Source of the DNA: Amazonocrinis nigriterrae CENA67
GTDB lineage: Bacteria > Cyanobacteriota > Cyanobacteriia > Cyanobacteriales > Nostocaceae
Assembly (NCBI RefSeq): GCF_016056305.1
Contig: NZ_JAECZC010000047.1
Coordinates: forward strand, 1 to 43,786
DNA: 43,786 nucleotides
Direction of reading: 5' to 3'
How positions within the stretch are numbered: the first letter of the stretch is position 1; each line of letters opens with the position of its first letter. Below are positions 9,022 to 18,446 of the stretch, one piece after another. The notes beneath the pieces were generated by a model. The model saw nothing but the letters and a program-made list of their open reading frames with translations, was not told the origin of the DNA and ran no database searches. Made by a program: the position numbers and the translations under genes.

Positions 9022-9417
9022 GTTAGTTCTCAGTCAGTCCAAAGATTGTTTCTTTTATACACGCGCTCGCAAACGTTGTCTAAAATCTTTACAAGACAAG
9101 ACAAAAGGCAGAATTAAAATTTCTCGTCCACAAGGGGACGAGGAATTTGGTAATAGGTAATTGGCCCATTACCCATTACCTATTACCCATTACCAAAGCC
9201 GCTTTTCGTGAAGAATTACTTGAATAATGTAGGGCAATAGTAGATTTACTGAGTGTAAAAGAATATTTAAAAATTAAAATTAGTTAAAAAAGCATTTACA
9301 AAAAACACAGAGGACAGAAGTGTTTTCGCTCCTAAATGGTAGGTGAGAACTAATAGCCTCATAGCGGCGATCGCCTTTTTGTCGGGAATTATGCCTAAAT
9401 AGCTACTGGAGTGACTT
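9022..9417. other. Gene-free spacer with hairpin and ATTACC-type repeat
   Basis: At about 9121-9146 CTCGTCC pairs with GGACGAG over a short loop. At 9151-9195 several units of the CCCATTACC/GGTAAT kind form a short tandem array. Neither flanking gene has a clear promoter that I can assign. No further gene is seen. Confidence 0.5.
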
Positions 9418-9999
9418 ATGTATACATGGCTCCCACAAAAAGTTGAGCAGGCACAACAAATATTAGACAAGCAAAACATTGAATTAGGGTTTAAATTCAA
9501 CCCTCCTGCTAGTCAAGCTGAAATCCAGCGATGTGAGGCAGAACTAGGATTTATTCTGCCTCATAGTTACAAGGAATTTTTGAAATTTAGCAATGGGGCA
9601 AATGTTTTTTGCAGCGAACAGCCGAGATTTGAAATTACTTTGCCCTGGTTAGCTGATAGTGGAATTTTGATTCATAGCACAAGTACTATTGTTCCATTTA
9701 ATCAAGATCAAGATCAGGTCTACGTTGAGAAAGATAGCGAGAAAAAGTATATTGCTTTTTGTTATTTAGGCTATATAGCTACAGGTGATTTTTGTAGTTT
9801 TGATATCACAACTTATGCCAATTCAGAATACAAAGTACTTGATTGTCAGCATGATTGTTCGTTTGAAGAGTGGCAAGCAGAACACATAATTGCTAACTCT
9901 TTTGAGGACTGGCTCATCAAAATCTTTGACGAAGTGATTCAAAACAATGGTCGTCCAGAGTACTGGATACCATCACCTCTATACGGTGATATGCCGTAA
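9418..9999 (+). CDS. SMI1/KNR4 (SUKH) family protein
   Basis: The 193-residue cytoplasmic protein carries the SUKH signature in residues 28-62: PPASQAEIQRCEAELGF, then LPHSYKEFLKFSNGA. Later aromatic and acidic segments end in a helix with a tryptophan (FEDWLIKIFDE). SUKH proteins in bacteria are often immunity proteins against contact-dependent or polymorphic toxins. No toxin gene is visible here, so its role may be an orphan immunity or a regulatory one. GGAG lies eight bases before the ATG. Confidence 0.8.
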   Translation: MYTWLPQKVEQAQQILDKQNIELGFKFNPPASQAEIQRCEAELGFILPHSYKEFLKFSNGANVFCSEQPRFEITLPWLADSGILIHSTSTIVPFNQDQDQVYVEKDSEKKYIAFCYLGYIATGDFCSFDITTYANSEYKVLDCQHDCSFEEWQAEHIIANSFEDWLIKIFDEVIQNNGRPEYWIPSPLYGDMP

Positions 10000-10356
10000 C
10001 TCGATTAAAAGTCGTGTTGAGAGCGATTTTTTTTCGAGGGAGATGGGACTGGGGCTAACTATGTGCTTGTTCTAAATCACTCACAACAGATTAAGGTTAA
10101 CTGTTCATAGCTTAAACATCAAGAGGCAAGCTTGGCGATGCTGTGGCCTGTGGGCGGGGATGTCGGGATAAGCGTAGTTAATCAACAATTAGCAACAAGG
10201 CTGTTCAAAGTGCGATCGCCTCACCTAGACCAATTCGGTAAATTCCTCAGCTGATCGCTAAAACTCAGTAAAATTTCTCATGTCATTACTAGATGATTGT
10301 GAATACACTCGTGCTTAAGTGTGGGAGTAGAGTGTAGAAAGTTGAACCCTAAATTA
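10000..10356. other. Spacer upstream of the porin gene
   Basis: It contains a HIP1-like site near 10212 and a GGCAAGC/GGCGATGC segment near 10126-10142 that resembles part of the palindrome at 1-213. No gene or clear terminator is visible. The porin promoter should lie in the last 100 bases, but no convincing boxes or Fur site could be read. Confidence 0.4.
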
Positions 10357-12093
10357 ATGACCCGTATGAACGGCAAAGTTTGGATATTTACATGGTTAAT
10401 ATTTGCGGGATTTCACGCAGTCGCGCAAAAAGCCATTGCCCAAGATTATAGAGATACCATAGTAGACCAAAATTTATATTTAAACTCACCATCTACCCCA
10501 ATAGACTCTACCTCTGTTGAAGACCAGACTTTACAAGCACATACCGAACCGATGGCACAAATCACATCGGTTTCACAACTAAACGATGTACAACCCACAG
10601 ATTGGGCATTCCAAGCATTGCAGTCTTTAGTAGAACGTTACGGTTGCATCGCTGGTTATCCAGATAAGAAATATCGAGGTAATCGCCCTGTAAGTCGGTA
10701 TGAATTTGCTGCTGGTGTGAATGCTTGTTTAGATAGTATCAATCAAATCATATCAGTTGCTACACCAAGCAAAGAATTAGTTACCCGCGAAGATTTAGCA
10801 ACTTTGCAAAGATTACAGACAGAATTTACTGCTGAATTAACAACTTTGCGGGGTCGAGTTGATAGTTTAGAAACCCGCAACGCTGAAATTGCAGCCAATC
10901 AATTTTCTACCACAACTAAACTCTCTGGACTGCATATAATTGGCTTTCAAGGTCGCACTAGCAATCGTGGTGATGTTAATCCTAGAGATGGTATAAGAGA
11001 TACAGATGATGGCGGCATAAACGCTAATGTTATATCCTTGAGCCAGCTGAGTTTAACTAGTCAATTTAGCCCTCGTAGTTATTTATTCACCAGTCTGTTA
11101 TTTGGTAAAGGTGGGACTGCACCAAGATTTAACAATAATGATGTTACACGCGATCGCGTTTCTCGCAATGACGTGATATTGGGCTATGAATTTCCCACCG
11201 ATAACTTAATTCTCAATGACCTGCATTATCATTGGCTAGTCACTGATAACTTTGCAGTGATGATAGGAACAAACAACGTGAGTATGCCTACTGCTTTCCG
11301 AGGGCCAAATCGAGTAGAAAGCGGTGCTACAGGGCCATTATCTTTGTTTGCTCAAAGAAATCCAATTCTAAATATGGGATACGGACAGGGTGGGATAGCT
11401 ATAGATTGGCAGTTTGCAAAACGTGCCAGTTTGCAAGCAATTTATACTAGTAATAAAGCTGGTAATCCTGGTGAACGCAGTGGTTTATTTGATGGCAACA
11501 CGACTACAGGTGTGCAATTTTTGTTAACACCCACTGATGCCTTTGATATTAGTTTGTATTATGTAAATAATTATTCTTCAGATGGTTGTTTACTAACCTT
11601 TGTTGGTGACGAATGCTTAACTACAGTTAATAGCAGCACAGGAAAATCAGCGCCCTTACAAACTAATGCTGTTGGTGCTACCGTCAATTGGCAAATTTCG
11701 CCCCGCTTAACTTTAGGTGCGTGGGGAGGTTATACTAATTCACATATAGCTGGGCAATCAGGAACTGTAGAAACGACGAATTATATGGTGTTTGCAAATT
11801 TCCCTGATTTGTTTGCCAAGGGAAATTTAGGCGGTATTTATATCGGACAACCACCTAAAATTATTAGTAGTACCTTACCTGTGGGTAACAATGTGCCTGA
11901 CTTTATCAATACAGGTTTAGGACGTGCAGGAGGACAGCCAGGAACAACTACTCATATTGAAGCATTTTATCGTTTCCAAGTCACAGATAACCTCAGCATT
12001 ACTCCTGGCATAATTCATATTTTGGAACCGGGACATTCATCAGAGAGTGACCCCGTTACCATCGGCATTCTACGGACTACTTTTACTTTTTAA
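10357..12093 (+). CDS. SLH-domain outer-membrane porin (iron uptake porin / OprB family)
   Basis: The protein has a signal peptide with a likely cleavage after AIA (about residue 28) and an acidic linker. One SLH domain follows (about 75-130, DVQPTDWAFQALQSLVERYG to RPVSRYEFAAGVNACL), which binds peptidoglycan-linked polymers. Next come a short coiled coil (about 145-175) and a beta-barrel of about 390 residues ending in Phe (TFTF), as outer-membrane porins do. This SLH plus OprB layout is the major cyanobacterial porin type, some members of which carry iron or other inorganic ions. The start is ATG 10357 or 10366. An upstream GTG at 10321 is unlikely because it would put a charged stretch before the signal. 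Confidence 0.92.
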   Translation: MTRMNGKVWIFTWLIFAGFHAVAQKAIAQDYRDTIVDQNLYLNSPSTPIDSTSVEDQTLQAHTEPMAQITSVSQLNDVQPTDWAFQALQSLVERYGCIAGYPDKKYRGNRPVSRYEFAAGVNACLDSINQIISVATPSKELVTREDLATLQRLQTEFTAELTTLRGRVDSLETRNAEIAANQFSTTTKLSGLHIIGFQGRTSNRGDVNPRDGIRDTDDGGINANVISLSQLSLTSQFSPRSYLFTSLLFGKGGTAPRFNNNDVTRDRVSRNDVILGYEFPTDNLILNDLHYHWLVTDNFAVMIGTNNVSMPTAFRGPNRVESGATGPLSLFAQRNPILNMGYGQGGIAIDWQFAKRASLQAIYTSNKAGNPGERSGLFDGNTTTGVQFLLTPTDAFDISLYYVNNYSSDGCLLTFVGDECLTTVNSSTGKSAPLQTNAVGATVNWQISPRLTLGAWGGYTNSHIAGQSGTVETTNYMVFANFPDLFAKGNLGGIYIGQPPKIISSTLPVGNNVPDFINTGLGRAGGQPGTTTHIEAFYRFQVTDNLSITPGIIHILEPGHSSESDPVTIGILRTTFTF

Positions 12094-12222
12094 TTCAATA
12101 CAGTTCAGTTAAGTATATCTTCCTTGGAGATGATTCAATTGTCGGCATCTAATCGCAATGATCGTAATTGAGGGAAGGGCAACGTATAAATGTCTCCAAA
12201 AAGTATGAGCAGATTCAATCAA

Positions 12223-13017
12223 TTACTTATATAGAAAAGATAAGGGATAGCTCATATTTTCGGCAAAACCAAGAATACCGCGATCGCGATGTTCGTAGAT
12301 TAAATTTCCTTGAGAATCAAATAGAAAAGTTCCTCCCCGTTGTGTCAAATAAGATGAATCTGGTACGTAAACATTCCAGTTGCTCAAAACTTCGGTCATG
12401 TTTCGCAGGCGCAGGGTTGCTAGTTCAAATGGACGCTGAAAACCTTTTCCTCCAGCTGCTTTGAAAAACGAACCTTTTATTGGTGGTAAAGGTGTACCCC
12501 GCACAACTTCCTCATCAGCAATTAACTGAGGAGCTTTTTGATCACCTTTATAACCTCGAAAAACTTCCTTCAGAGTTCCAGGGCTGCCAATCCCTGCACA
12601 CATTAACATTAAATTTAGCCAAGCTTTTTGTGAGCTTGATAGCATGGGTAATTGTATAGATAAACCACGATAAAGCCCTAAGATACCGTGAATTTCAGCT
12701 ATTGGATCTACAAACAACCATTCTTGAGGGAAGCCCGTATATTTACAAAACTTGATCCCAGAATTACGGTTTCCAATTCCAATAGCGCGAATTGTGATTC
12801 CTCTGGCTTGGATCTGTTCTTTTTCTTTGAGCAGCCACCAAGCGTATTCTAAATTATCAAAATCTCCCAACTGCGACCAAATAAGTACGAGTAACTTTGA
12901 AGTATGGGTGCAACCATCTAAAACGGGTTTCATCTCTCCATCACTAATTCGCAAGCGTTGAGTTTGACTCAAAATTGAATAGATATTTGGAGAATTAGAG
13001 CGCATTTGAGTATTCAT
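12223..13017 (-). CDS. Peroxiredoxin-like (AhpC/TSA-2 type) protein lacking the active-site cysteine
   Basis: The 264-residue protein has a thioredoxin-like layout: a strand (SKLLVLIWSQLGDFDNLEYA), a helix, then ARGITIRAIGIGN, and a FVDPIAEIHGILGLYRGL segment typical of the AhpC/TSA-2 (Prx-like 2) family. Where relatives have a Cys or CxxC after the first strand, this one reads SQLGDFDN, so a peroxidase role is doubtful. Other cysteines occur (GIKFCKYTGF, MLMCAGIG), but not in that position. The C-terminal part (TQRGGTFLFDSQGNLIYEH) is typical. It is convergent with the porin gene. The exact role is unknown. Confidence 0.75.
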   Translation of the reverse strand: MNTQMRSNSPNIYSILSQTQRLRISDGEMKPVLDGCTHTSKLLVLIWSQLGDFDNLEYAWWLLKEKEQIQARGITIRAIGIGNRNSGIKFCKYTGFPQEWLFVDPIAEIHGILGLYRGLSIQLPMLSSSQKAWLNLMLMCAGIGSPGTLKEVFRGYKGDQKAPQLIADEEVVRGTPLPPIKGSFFKAAGGKGFQRPFELATLRLRNMTEVLSNWNVYVPDSSYLTQRGGTFLFDSQGNLIYEHRDRGILGFAENMSYPLSFLYK

Positions 13018-13070
13018 GCAGGCGAGGGTGACAGTCTATAAAATTTTAGATGGATTCGGACAACAAACCT

Positions 13071-13160
13071 GATACTGTTTCACTTTAAAGTTGATACATT
13101 TACATTTAGGCAAGCAGAGGGGCAGGGGTGCAAGGGAGCAGAGGAGAAATTATTTGTATC
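13071..13160. repeat. Dispersed repeat, copy B (GATAC...GTATC ends)
   Basis: This is the second copy of the element at 5881-5956. It starts GATACTGTTTCACTTTAAAG, has TTAGGCAAGCAGAGGGGCAG in the middle, and ends GGAGAAATTATTTGTATC. The 5-base ends are inverted. It holds no reading frame of note. It is followed by a C-rich run to the end of the chloride channel gene. Confidence 0.85.
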
Positions 13161-13202
13161 ATTTTTCTCCCCCTACACCCCACACCCTACACCCCGTTCC
13201 GG

Positions 13203-15797
13203 TCAAGTTTTACTCCGCACCATAATAACTGTGCAATTACTTTTGCGAGAAATATTCTCTGGAATATTTCCTTGAATTACCTGTTGTAGTAGACTTTCAC
13301 GACTAGCACCTAGAACAATCACATCACTGTTGTCTTGCTGGGCACACTCAAGTACAGCTTCACTAACAGAATTAGCACGCACTGGAATAGCCATCACCTG
13401 ACCATTAATTCGACGTTGAAGAAAGTTGACAGATTTTTCTAGTAATGCTGTGTCCGCAATGGATTCATTAGGCTGAAACACTTGGCATAACTTGATTTGG
13501 GGCGATGTACTTAAACAAGCAAGAGCAGGCAATAACTGAATTGCTTGGCTAGAGTTAGGGCCGCCTGCCATTGGCAGCAACCAACGGTCAAAGTCTTTTT
13601 GATGATTCAATTTAGCCAAGACAACATCACAAGCTGCCTGTCTAATTACAGTGTCCACCACGCGGCTGAAAACTCTACCAGGAGTTGATGTACTGCCTTT
13701 CCAACCCATCAACACCAAGTCAATGTGTCGTTCTTTCACAGTCTCCAAAATTGCCCCAGCGACATTATGGGCAACTCGAATCTGTGTGTGAACGGGAATT
13801 CGCCAATCTTCTCCTAACAGTATTGCTTGCTGCAATAGCTGAAGGCTTTTGGCAATTGATACTGGTGTTTCAGATGGAATGCGGTTAGGTGGAACGATAA
13901 TTACTTGTAAGCATTCTATTTCGTAATTGCGATCTTTTGCGATCGCTGCTGCCATTTCTAGTAAAGTTTGGGCTGTCTGTGGATGTGAAAGTGGTACTAG
14001 CAACCTGCCTTTGCCTGTAGCTGGAGCGCGAGTTTGATAAATTACATAAGAAGGTGCTGATTTCGGTTCTACCTGTTGAGTATTCCCACTCAGCCGTTCT
14101 GCTTCTACGCGGATAATATCACTACGAGTAATAATTCCTACTAACTTTCGACCTTCTGTAACAGGCAAGCAACCCAGGTGATAACGATTGAGTAGATGCA
14201 ATACATGAGCCAAGGTCGCTGTGGGACTGACTGTCACTGGCTCTGGAGTCATAATCTCGCTAATAGCTCTATTTCTACTTAACTGTTGCGAGGAAAAATT
14301 AATTAAATCTTTCTGAGTCACTATACCAACAAGTTTCCCATTGGCTAAAACTGGAAAGTTGCGATGGTGGGAATCAGAAAATGCCTGTACTGCTTCATCA
14401 ATGCTCATCTGGCTAGAGAGAGTTTCCACACGCCGCTGCATCACATCTGCGGCGTTTAATTGTGCTAACAGCCCCTCTGTGCTTGGTTCTTTTGTGATAT
14501 GAATGCCTTTCCACTCTAGTAGCAGGTCGTAGAGCGACCGAGGGTCAATTTTTTCCGCTACTAAGTAAGCAATTACAGACACAATCATTAGTGGTAGCAC
14601 TAGATTGAAATCAGTTGTCATCTCGAAAACAATAATGACTGCTGTAATTGGTACTTTGGAGACGGCGCTAAAAAACGCAGCCATACCTACATGGGCGTAG
14701 GTTGTTGCAGCACTCATTCCCAGCAAACTCTGTTCGATAGCACCTACTAAGTAGCCAAGGGCAGCTCCCAATGCCAGGGTTGGAACCAGCAAACCCCCAG
14801 GCGCTCCAGAGCCGTATGTTAATATAATCAGGGTAAACTGGACTAATAAAGCGATCGCTGCAAATGGCCAACCAGTATTACTTATAAGTAGAATCTCTCT
14901 CAGCCCTGCATTATTGCGAAAAGCCACGGGCAACAAAGCTATCACAACACCAGTGACTAAGCCAGCAATTCCCATGCGCCAGGGTAAACTCAAGCTTAGC
15001 AAACGGCGGTTAATTCCTAGACTGGCAATAACACCTTGATTAAACACAATACCCAGTAGCCCAGCTAGGATTCCCAAAATTACATAGAAAGGGATTTCCT
15101 GAGCAAAGAAGGTTGTATGGGTAACTGCTAAATTCAAATTCAGATCTAAGCTGTGACTGCCATAAAGGCGGGAGATGACTGAAGCGATAAAAGAAGCCAA
15201 AATAGCAGTGCCAAGAGTAATACCTGACACATCTTGCAATAGTTCTTCTACTACAAAAAGTACACCAGCAATGGGTGCATTAAAAGCCGCAGCTAACCCA
15301 GCCCCAGCTCCGGCGGCGATGAGTTGGCGCCGATGCTCTGGTGAAGTTGGCACCCAGTTACTCAGTTGATTTGCCAAAGCTGCCCCAATTTGTACAGTTG
15401 GCCCTTCCCGTCCTAAAGGCATTCCAGAACCTAGCACTAGTGTAGCGCTCACTAGCTTTACCAAAGCAATCCGCAGATTTAACGGCATCGGCACGCGAGC
15501 CAATACCGCTTTCACTTCGGACATCCCACTACCTGATGCTTCAGGTGCAAAGCGCTCTACTAACCAACCAGCTAAAACTCCCCCTACCAGTCCAATGGCT
15601 GGTAGCATTAAGTAGGCAGGCCAAAGATAAGAAAGATGCACTCGCCATGCTCCTGCCCAGTCTACTGCTTGTCCTAACAGAACTGCCGCTAGTCCAGAAA
15701 CTAAACCAATCAAGCAAGCTTCAACGAAAGCCAAACGCCTCGGTCGAAGCAGTTGACGAGAAAGCCTTAACCAAAGAATTTTTCCCGTGACCAACAT
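13203..15797 (-). CDS. ClC-type chloride channel/antiporter with CBS pair and two Usp domains
   Basis: This membrane protein of 864 residues (from the ATG at 15797) combines three modules. The ClC core (about 1-430) has SGSGMSEVKA and the selectivity motif GREGPTVQIG, whose glutamate is the gating or proton glutamate. The third ion-binding loop reads GGLLVPTLA instead of GxFxP. Two CBS domains (about 450-575) follow, then two universal stress protein domains (about 595-730 and 735-860). CBS and Usp domains usually sense adenine nucleotides. A TTG at 15851 would add 18 residues. It lies downstream of, and on the same strand as, the rppB/rppA-like pair, 334 bases away. Confidence 0.92.
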   Translation of the reverse strand: MLVTGKILWLRLSRQLLRPRRLAFVEACLIGLVSGLAAVLLGQAVDWAGAWRVHLSYLWPAYLMLPAIGLVGGVLAGWLVERFAPEASGSGMSEVKAVLARVPMPLNLRIALVKLVSATLVLGSGMPLGREGPTVQIGAALANQLSNWVPTSPEHRRQLIAAGAGAGLAAAFNAPIAGVLFVVEELLQDVSGITLGTAILASFIASVISRLYGSHSLDLNLNLAVTHTTFFAQEIPFYVILGILAGLLGIVFNQGVIASLGINRRLLSLSLPWRMGIAGLVTGVVIALLPVAFRNNAGLREILLISNTGWPFAAIALLVQFTLIILTYGSGAPGGLLVPTLALGAALGYLVGAIEQSLLGMSAATTYAHVGMAAFFSAVSKVPITAVIIVFEMTTDFNLVLPLMIVSVIAYLVAEKIDPRSLYDLLLEWKGIHITKEPSTEGLLAQLNAADVMQRRVETLSSQMSIDEAVQAFSDSHHRNFPVLANGKLVGIVTQKDLINFSSQQLSRNRAISEIMTPEPVTVSPTATLAHVLHLLNRYHLGCLPVTEGRKLVGIITRSDIIRVEAERLSGNTQQVEPKSAPSYVIYQTRAPATGKGRLLVPLSHPQTAQTLLEMAAAIAKDRNYEIECLQVIIVPPNRIPSETPVSIAKSLQLLQQAILLGEDWRIPVHTQIRVAHNVAGAILETVKERHIDLVLMGWKGSTSTPGRVFSRVVDTVIRQAACDVVLAKLNHQKDFDRWLLPMAGGPNSSQAIQLLPALACLSTSPQIKLCQVFQPNESIADTALLEKSVNFLQRRINGQVMAIPVRANSVSEAVLECAQQDNSDVIVLGASRESLLQQVIQGNIPENISRKSNCTVIMVRSKT

Positions 15798-15856
15798 ATT
15801 TTGGCGTTGCACAATAGTAGGATCAATTGACACAGGTAGGGGAGGCAGCAATACTT

Positions 15857-15934
15857 GTCGGTTAAGGGGAAAAGGGGAAGGGGAAAAGGGAAAGAAAAAA
15901 CCTTTAACTTTTCCCCTTTAACCTTTTCCCCAAA
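15857..15934. repeat. Purine-rich inverted repeat (GGGGAAAAG / CTTTTCCCC)
   Basis: GGGGAAAAGGGGAAGGGGAA-type units are followed after a short A-rich loop by CCTTTAACTTTTCCCC and CCTTTTCCCC. The two sides can fold into an imperfect hairpin of about 25-30 pairs. It lies upstream of the ClC gene. A similarly built element is at 18353-18446. Confidence 0.75.
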
Positions 15935-16131
15935 CTAAATTCTGAGTTCAAAATGCACAAAGCGAGTAGTATTGGGGGAGGCAGTGCGTTGCACGGGTTT
16001 CCTAAAATATCAAAAATATTTTTTGTTTATACCTGTTTATAGTCTGTCGATAAAATATGAAATTAAAATGAAATTTATATCTGCCAAATGATAGATCAGC
16101 TGTAGCGCACCTAAGTTGCACATCTTTTTGT

Positions 16132-17487
16132 TCACTGTTGCAAAGGAAGTTTGACTGTAAACGTACTGCCTTTATTTATCTGGCTGTATAGCTGAATACT
16201 ACCTTTATGAGTTCTGGCGATCGCACTAGCAATTGCTAATCCTAACCCAGACCCTCCAGAAGCACGAGAACGGTCTTTATTGATGCGGTAGAAGCGGTTA
16301 AAAATTTGACTGTGATGTTCTGGAGCAATACCAATTCCTGTATCTTGCACGATAATGAAGGCGCAGCGCTCACTATGCTCTAAAGCCACTGTAACTTGTC
16401 CCTCACTAGGTGTGGCTTGAATAGCATTGATCATCAAGTTAGAAATTAAGCGATAAAGTTGTTCTTCATTGCCTAAAACGTAAAGTTTTTTGGGACTTTG
16501 CACCTGTTGTATTAACTTTACTTGGGCTTCTGTGGCTAAAAATGCCAGTTCTTCAACTAAGTCGCTGATTAAATCATTCAAACAACAAGGTTGATATTCG
16601 CCTGCCAATTGTTGCTGGTCTAGCCTCGCCAACAGCAATAAATCTCCCACCAATTTGGACAGCCTAGCAGTCTGCCGCTTCAAAACTTGCAAAGTTCTAT
16701 TGACTGGCTCAGTTAGCAACTCTGACCCTGATTGTCCATACAACCTAAAAGCAGCATCAATGGTGGAGTGCATTGCTGCTAAGGGAGTACGAAATTCATG
16801 AGCTGCATCGGCTGTAAACTGTTCCATTTGTTGATAAGAGCGGTAAACAGGCTGCATTGCTAGACCTGCTAAATACCAACTGCAAATAGCGATGACAATC
16901 ATGGTTACAGGCCAACCTAATAATAAAGCTAATCTCAAAGCAGCAAGATGCTGGTCTAGGTCTTTCAGGCTTCGTCCCACTTGTACATAGCCTGTAAGCT
17001 GGTATTGAGTACGTAGTGTTAAACTGATTTGACGATATCGTATGCCCGATTTGTCTGTTAGTGTTTGCCGATGTATTTCTGGTGAAGCTATAGGTAATTG
17101 TTCAAGTTGCACTCCCGCGATGGTAAGCGGTCTTTTTGACTGATCTAACAAGCGCAGATAGTAAGTAACCGGATCTGCTACTTCGGTGAGTGGATGCTGG
17201 ATTTTTGCTGTTTGAGATAACAGACAATTTGCCTGAGTCAAGCAAACATTTAAGGAAAGTTCTTTAGCTAGTTGCTTTAATTGTTTGGGTTGTCCCGAAA
17301 CAGGTTCAATACTTTTATGCAGTGCCTTGGTTACTGATTCTAAACCTTCGTCTATGGTTTCGTGATAGGCATGAGCAACAACTTGATAAATTCCAAGACC
17401 AGATACGCCTAAAATGCAGCCCATCACTAGTGCATACCAACCTGCTAATCGTAGGCGAGTTACATAGAACAGTTCATTACGTTCCAC
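16132..17487 (-). CDS. rppB: Sensor histidine kinase (RppB-like)
   Basis: This is an inner-membrane kinase of 451 residues. It has transmembrane helices at about 15-38 and 187-210 around a periplasmic sensor of some 150 residues. No clear HAMP domain follows. The HisKA box is FTADAAHEFRTPLAAM with phospho-His230, followed by the HATPase domain with N box (LISNLMINAIQAT), DTGIGI and GGSGLGLAI. The best-matching cyanobacterial system is RppA/RppB (NrsR/NrsS in Synechocystis), tied to redox control of photosynthesis genes and nickel response. That name is by similarity. The GTG at 17487 gives the N-terminus MERNELF; a TTG two codons earlier is possible. It is downstream of its regulator by about 120 bases. 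Confidence 0.85.
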   Translation of the reverse strand: MERNELFYVTRLRLAGWYALVMGCILGVSGLGIYQVVAHAYHETIDEGLESVTKALHKSIEPVSGQPKQLKQLAKELSLNVCLTQANCLLSQTAKIQHPLTEVADPVTYYLRLLDQSKRPLTIAGVQLEQLPIASPEIHRQTLTDKSGIRYRQISLTLRTQYQLTGYVQVGRSLKDLDQHLAALRLALLLGWPVTMIVIAICSWYLAGLAMQPVYRSYQQMEQFTADAAHEFRTPLAAMHSTIDAAFRLYGQSGSELLTEPVNRTLQVLKRQTARLSKLVGDLLLLARLDQQQLAGEYQPCCLNDLISDLVEELAFLATEAQVKLIQQVQSPKKLYVLGNEEQLYRLISNLMINAIQATPSEGQVTVALEHSERCAFIIVQDTGIGIAPEHHSQIFNRFYRINKDRSRASGGSGLGLAIASAIARTHKGSIQLYSQINKGSTFTVKLPLQQ

Positions 17488-17610
17488 AAGCAAAAATTCG
17501 GAATTAAGGACTGGGGATCAAGGGCCTACTGACTTGGGGATAGGGAATTGGTAACTCTTCCCCGTTCGCCATAAACAATAACTCTAGGGGCGCAATTGGT
17601 GTAGAGTTTT

Positions 17611-18300
17611 TTACACATTCAGACGATACCCTACACCATAAATGGTTTCAATCAAAGACTCACTGTTATCTTGTTCTAGTTTACGTCTGAGTAAACGAAT
17701 TTGGGCTGCTACCACATTACTCATGGGTTCTGCCCCAATTTCCCAAAGCTGATTAATGAGTTGATTTCGAGTGACAACTTGGTTAGGATGCTTCATCAAA
17801 TGTTCCAGCAATTGAAATTCTTTGATGGTTAATGAGTTGACCAGCTTGTTACCATTGGCATACTGACGAATTACTTCATGGGTGCTGTAATTAAGGGTGA
17901 GGCAACCTACTTGCAGGTGGCGGGGTTGAATTTGAGGACATCGCCTTTGTAATGCCCGCAATCTTGCTAACAATTCTGGCATATCAAATGGCTTTACTAA
18001 ATAGTCATCTGCCCCGCTATCTAAGCCAATAATTTTTTCTTCCATCCGATCTTTGGCTGTCAGCATTAATACAGGCAAAGAATTATTTTCTAAGCGCAGT
18101 CTTTTACACAACTCTAGCCCTGAAAGTCCTGGTAGCATCCAATCAAAAATCGCCACTGTGTACTGAGTCCATCCACTTGCCAGATATTGCCATGCTTGAT
18201 CACCATCAACAAACCAGTCAACTACATACGCCTCATGACGCAGTATGTCTTTAAGTGCTGTACCTAAATCTGGTTCATCTTCAACTAAGATAAGTCGCAT
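17611..18300 (-). CDS. rppA: OmpR-type response regulator (RppA-like)
   Basis: The 229-residue regulator has a receiver domain (1 to about 120) with acidic pocket residues Glu7/Asp8, the phospho-accepting Asp53 in IFDWMLPG, and the lysine of YLVKPFDMP. A winged-helix DNA-binding domain (about 130-228) ends GVGYRLNV. It is the upstream gene of a pair with the sensor kinase at 16132-17487, so the two form an operon in the usual order. In Synechocystis the related RppA controls photosynthesis and pigment genes. The target genes here cannot be read from the sequence. Confidence 0.9.
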   Translation of the reverse strand: MRLILVEDEPDLGTALKDILRHEAYVVDWFVDGDQAWQYLASGWTQYTVAIFDWMLPGLSGLELCKRLRLENNSLPVLMLTAKDRMEEKIIGLDSGADDYLVKPFDMPELLARLRALQRRCPQIQPRHLQVGCLTLNYSTHEVIRQYANGNKLVNSLTIKEFQLLEHLMKHPNQVVTRNQLINQLWEIGAEPMSNVVAAQIRLLRRKLEQDNSESLIETIYGVGYRLNV

Positions 18301-18352
18301 AGTTTAGATGTTTAATTTCAAAGGGACTTACTACTAGTTCACCACGGAAATG

Positions 18353-18446
18353 TTGACAGGTGAAGACCGGGGAAAGGGGAAAGGGGAAAGGGAAAGAAAT
18401 TAAAAACCTTTACCCTTTACCCCTTACCCAATTCTGTGCCTGTCAA
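18353..18446. repeat. MITE-like inverted repeat with TTGACAGG / CCTGTCAA ends
   Basis: TTGACAGG at 18353-18360 and its exact complement at 18439-18446 enclose GGGGAAA-type repeats on the left and CCTTTACC/CCCTTACC repeats on the right. The inner arms are also roughly complementary. The remaining gene-free stretch up to 18988 holds HIP1 sites and AT-rich sequence, with no gene that I can support. Confidence 0.7.

Noticed and set aside
10260-10320. A possible Fur box before the porin gene
   Set aside because: The ATGTCATTACTAGATGATTG segment matches the iron-box consensus too poorly to be called.
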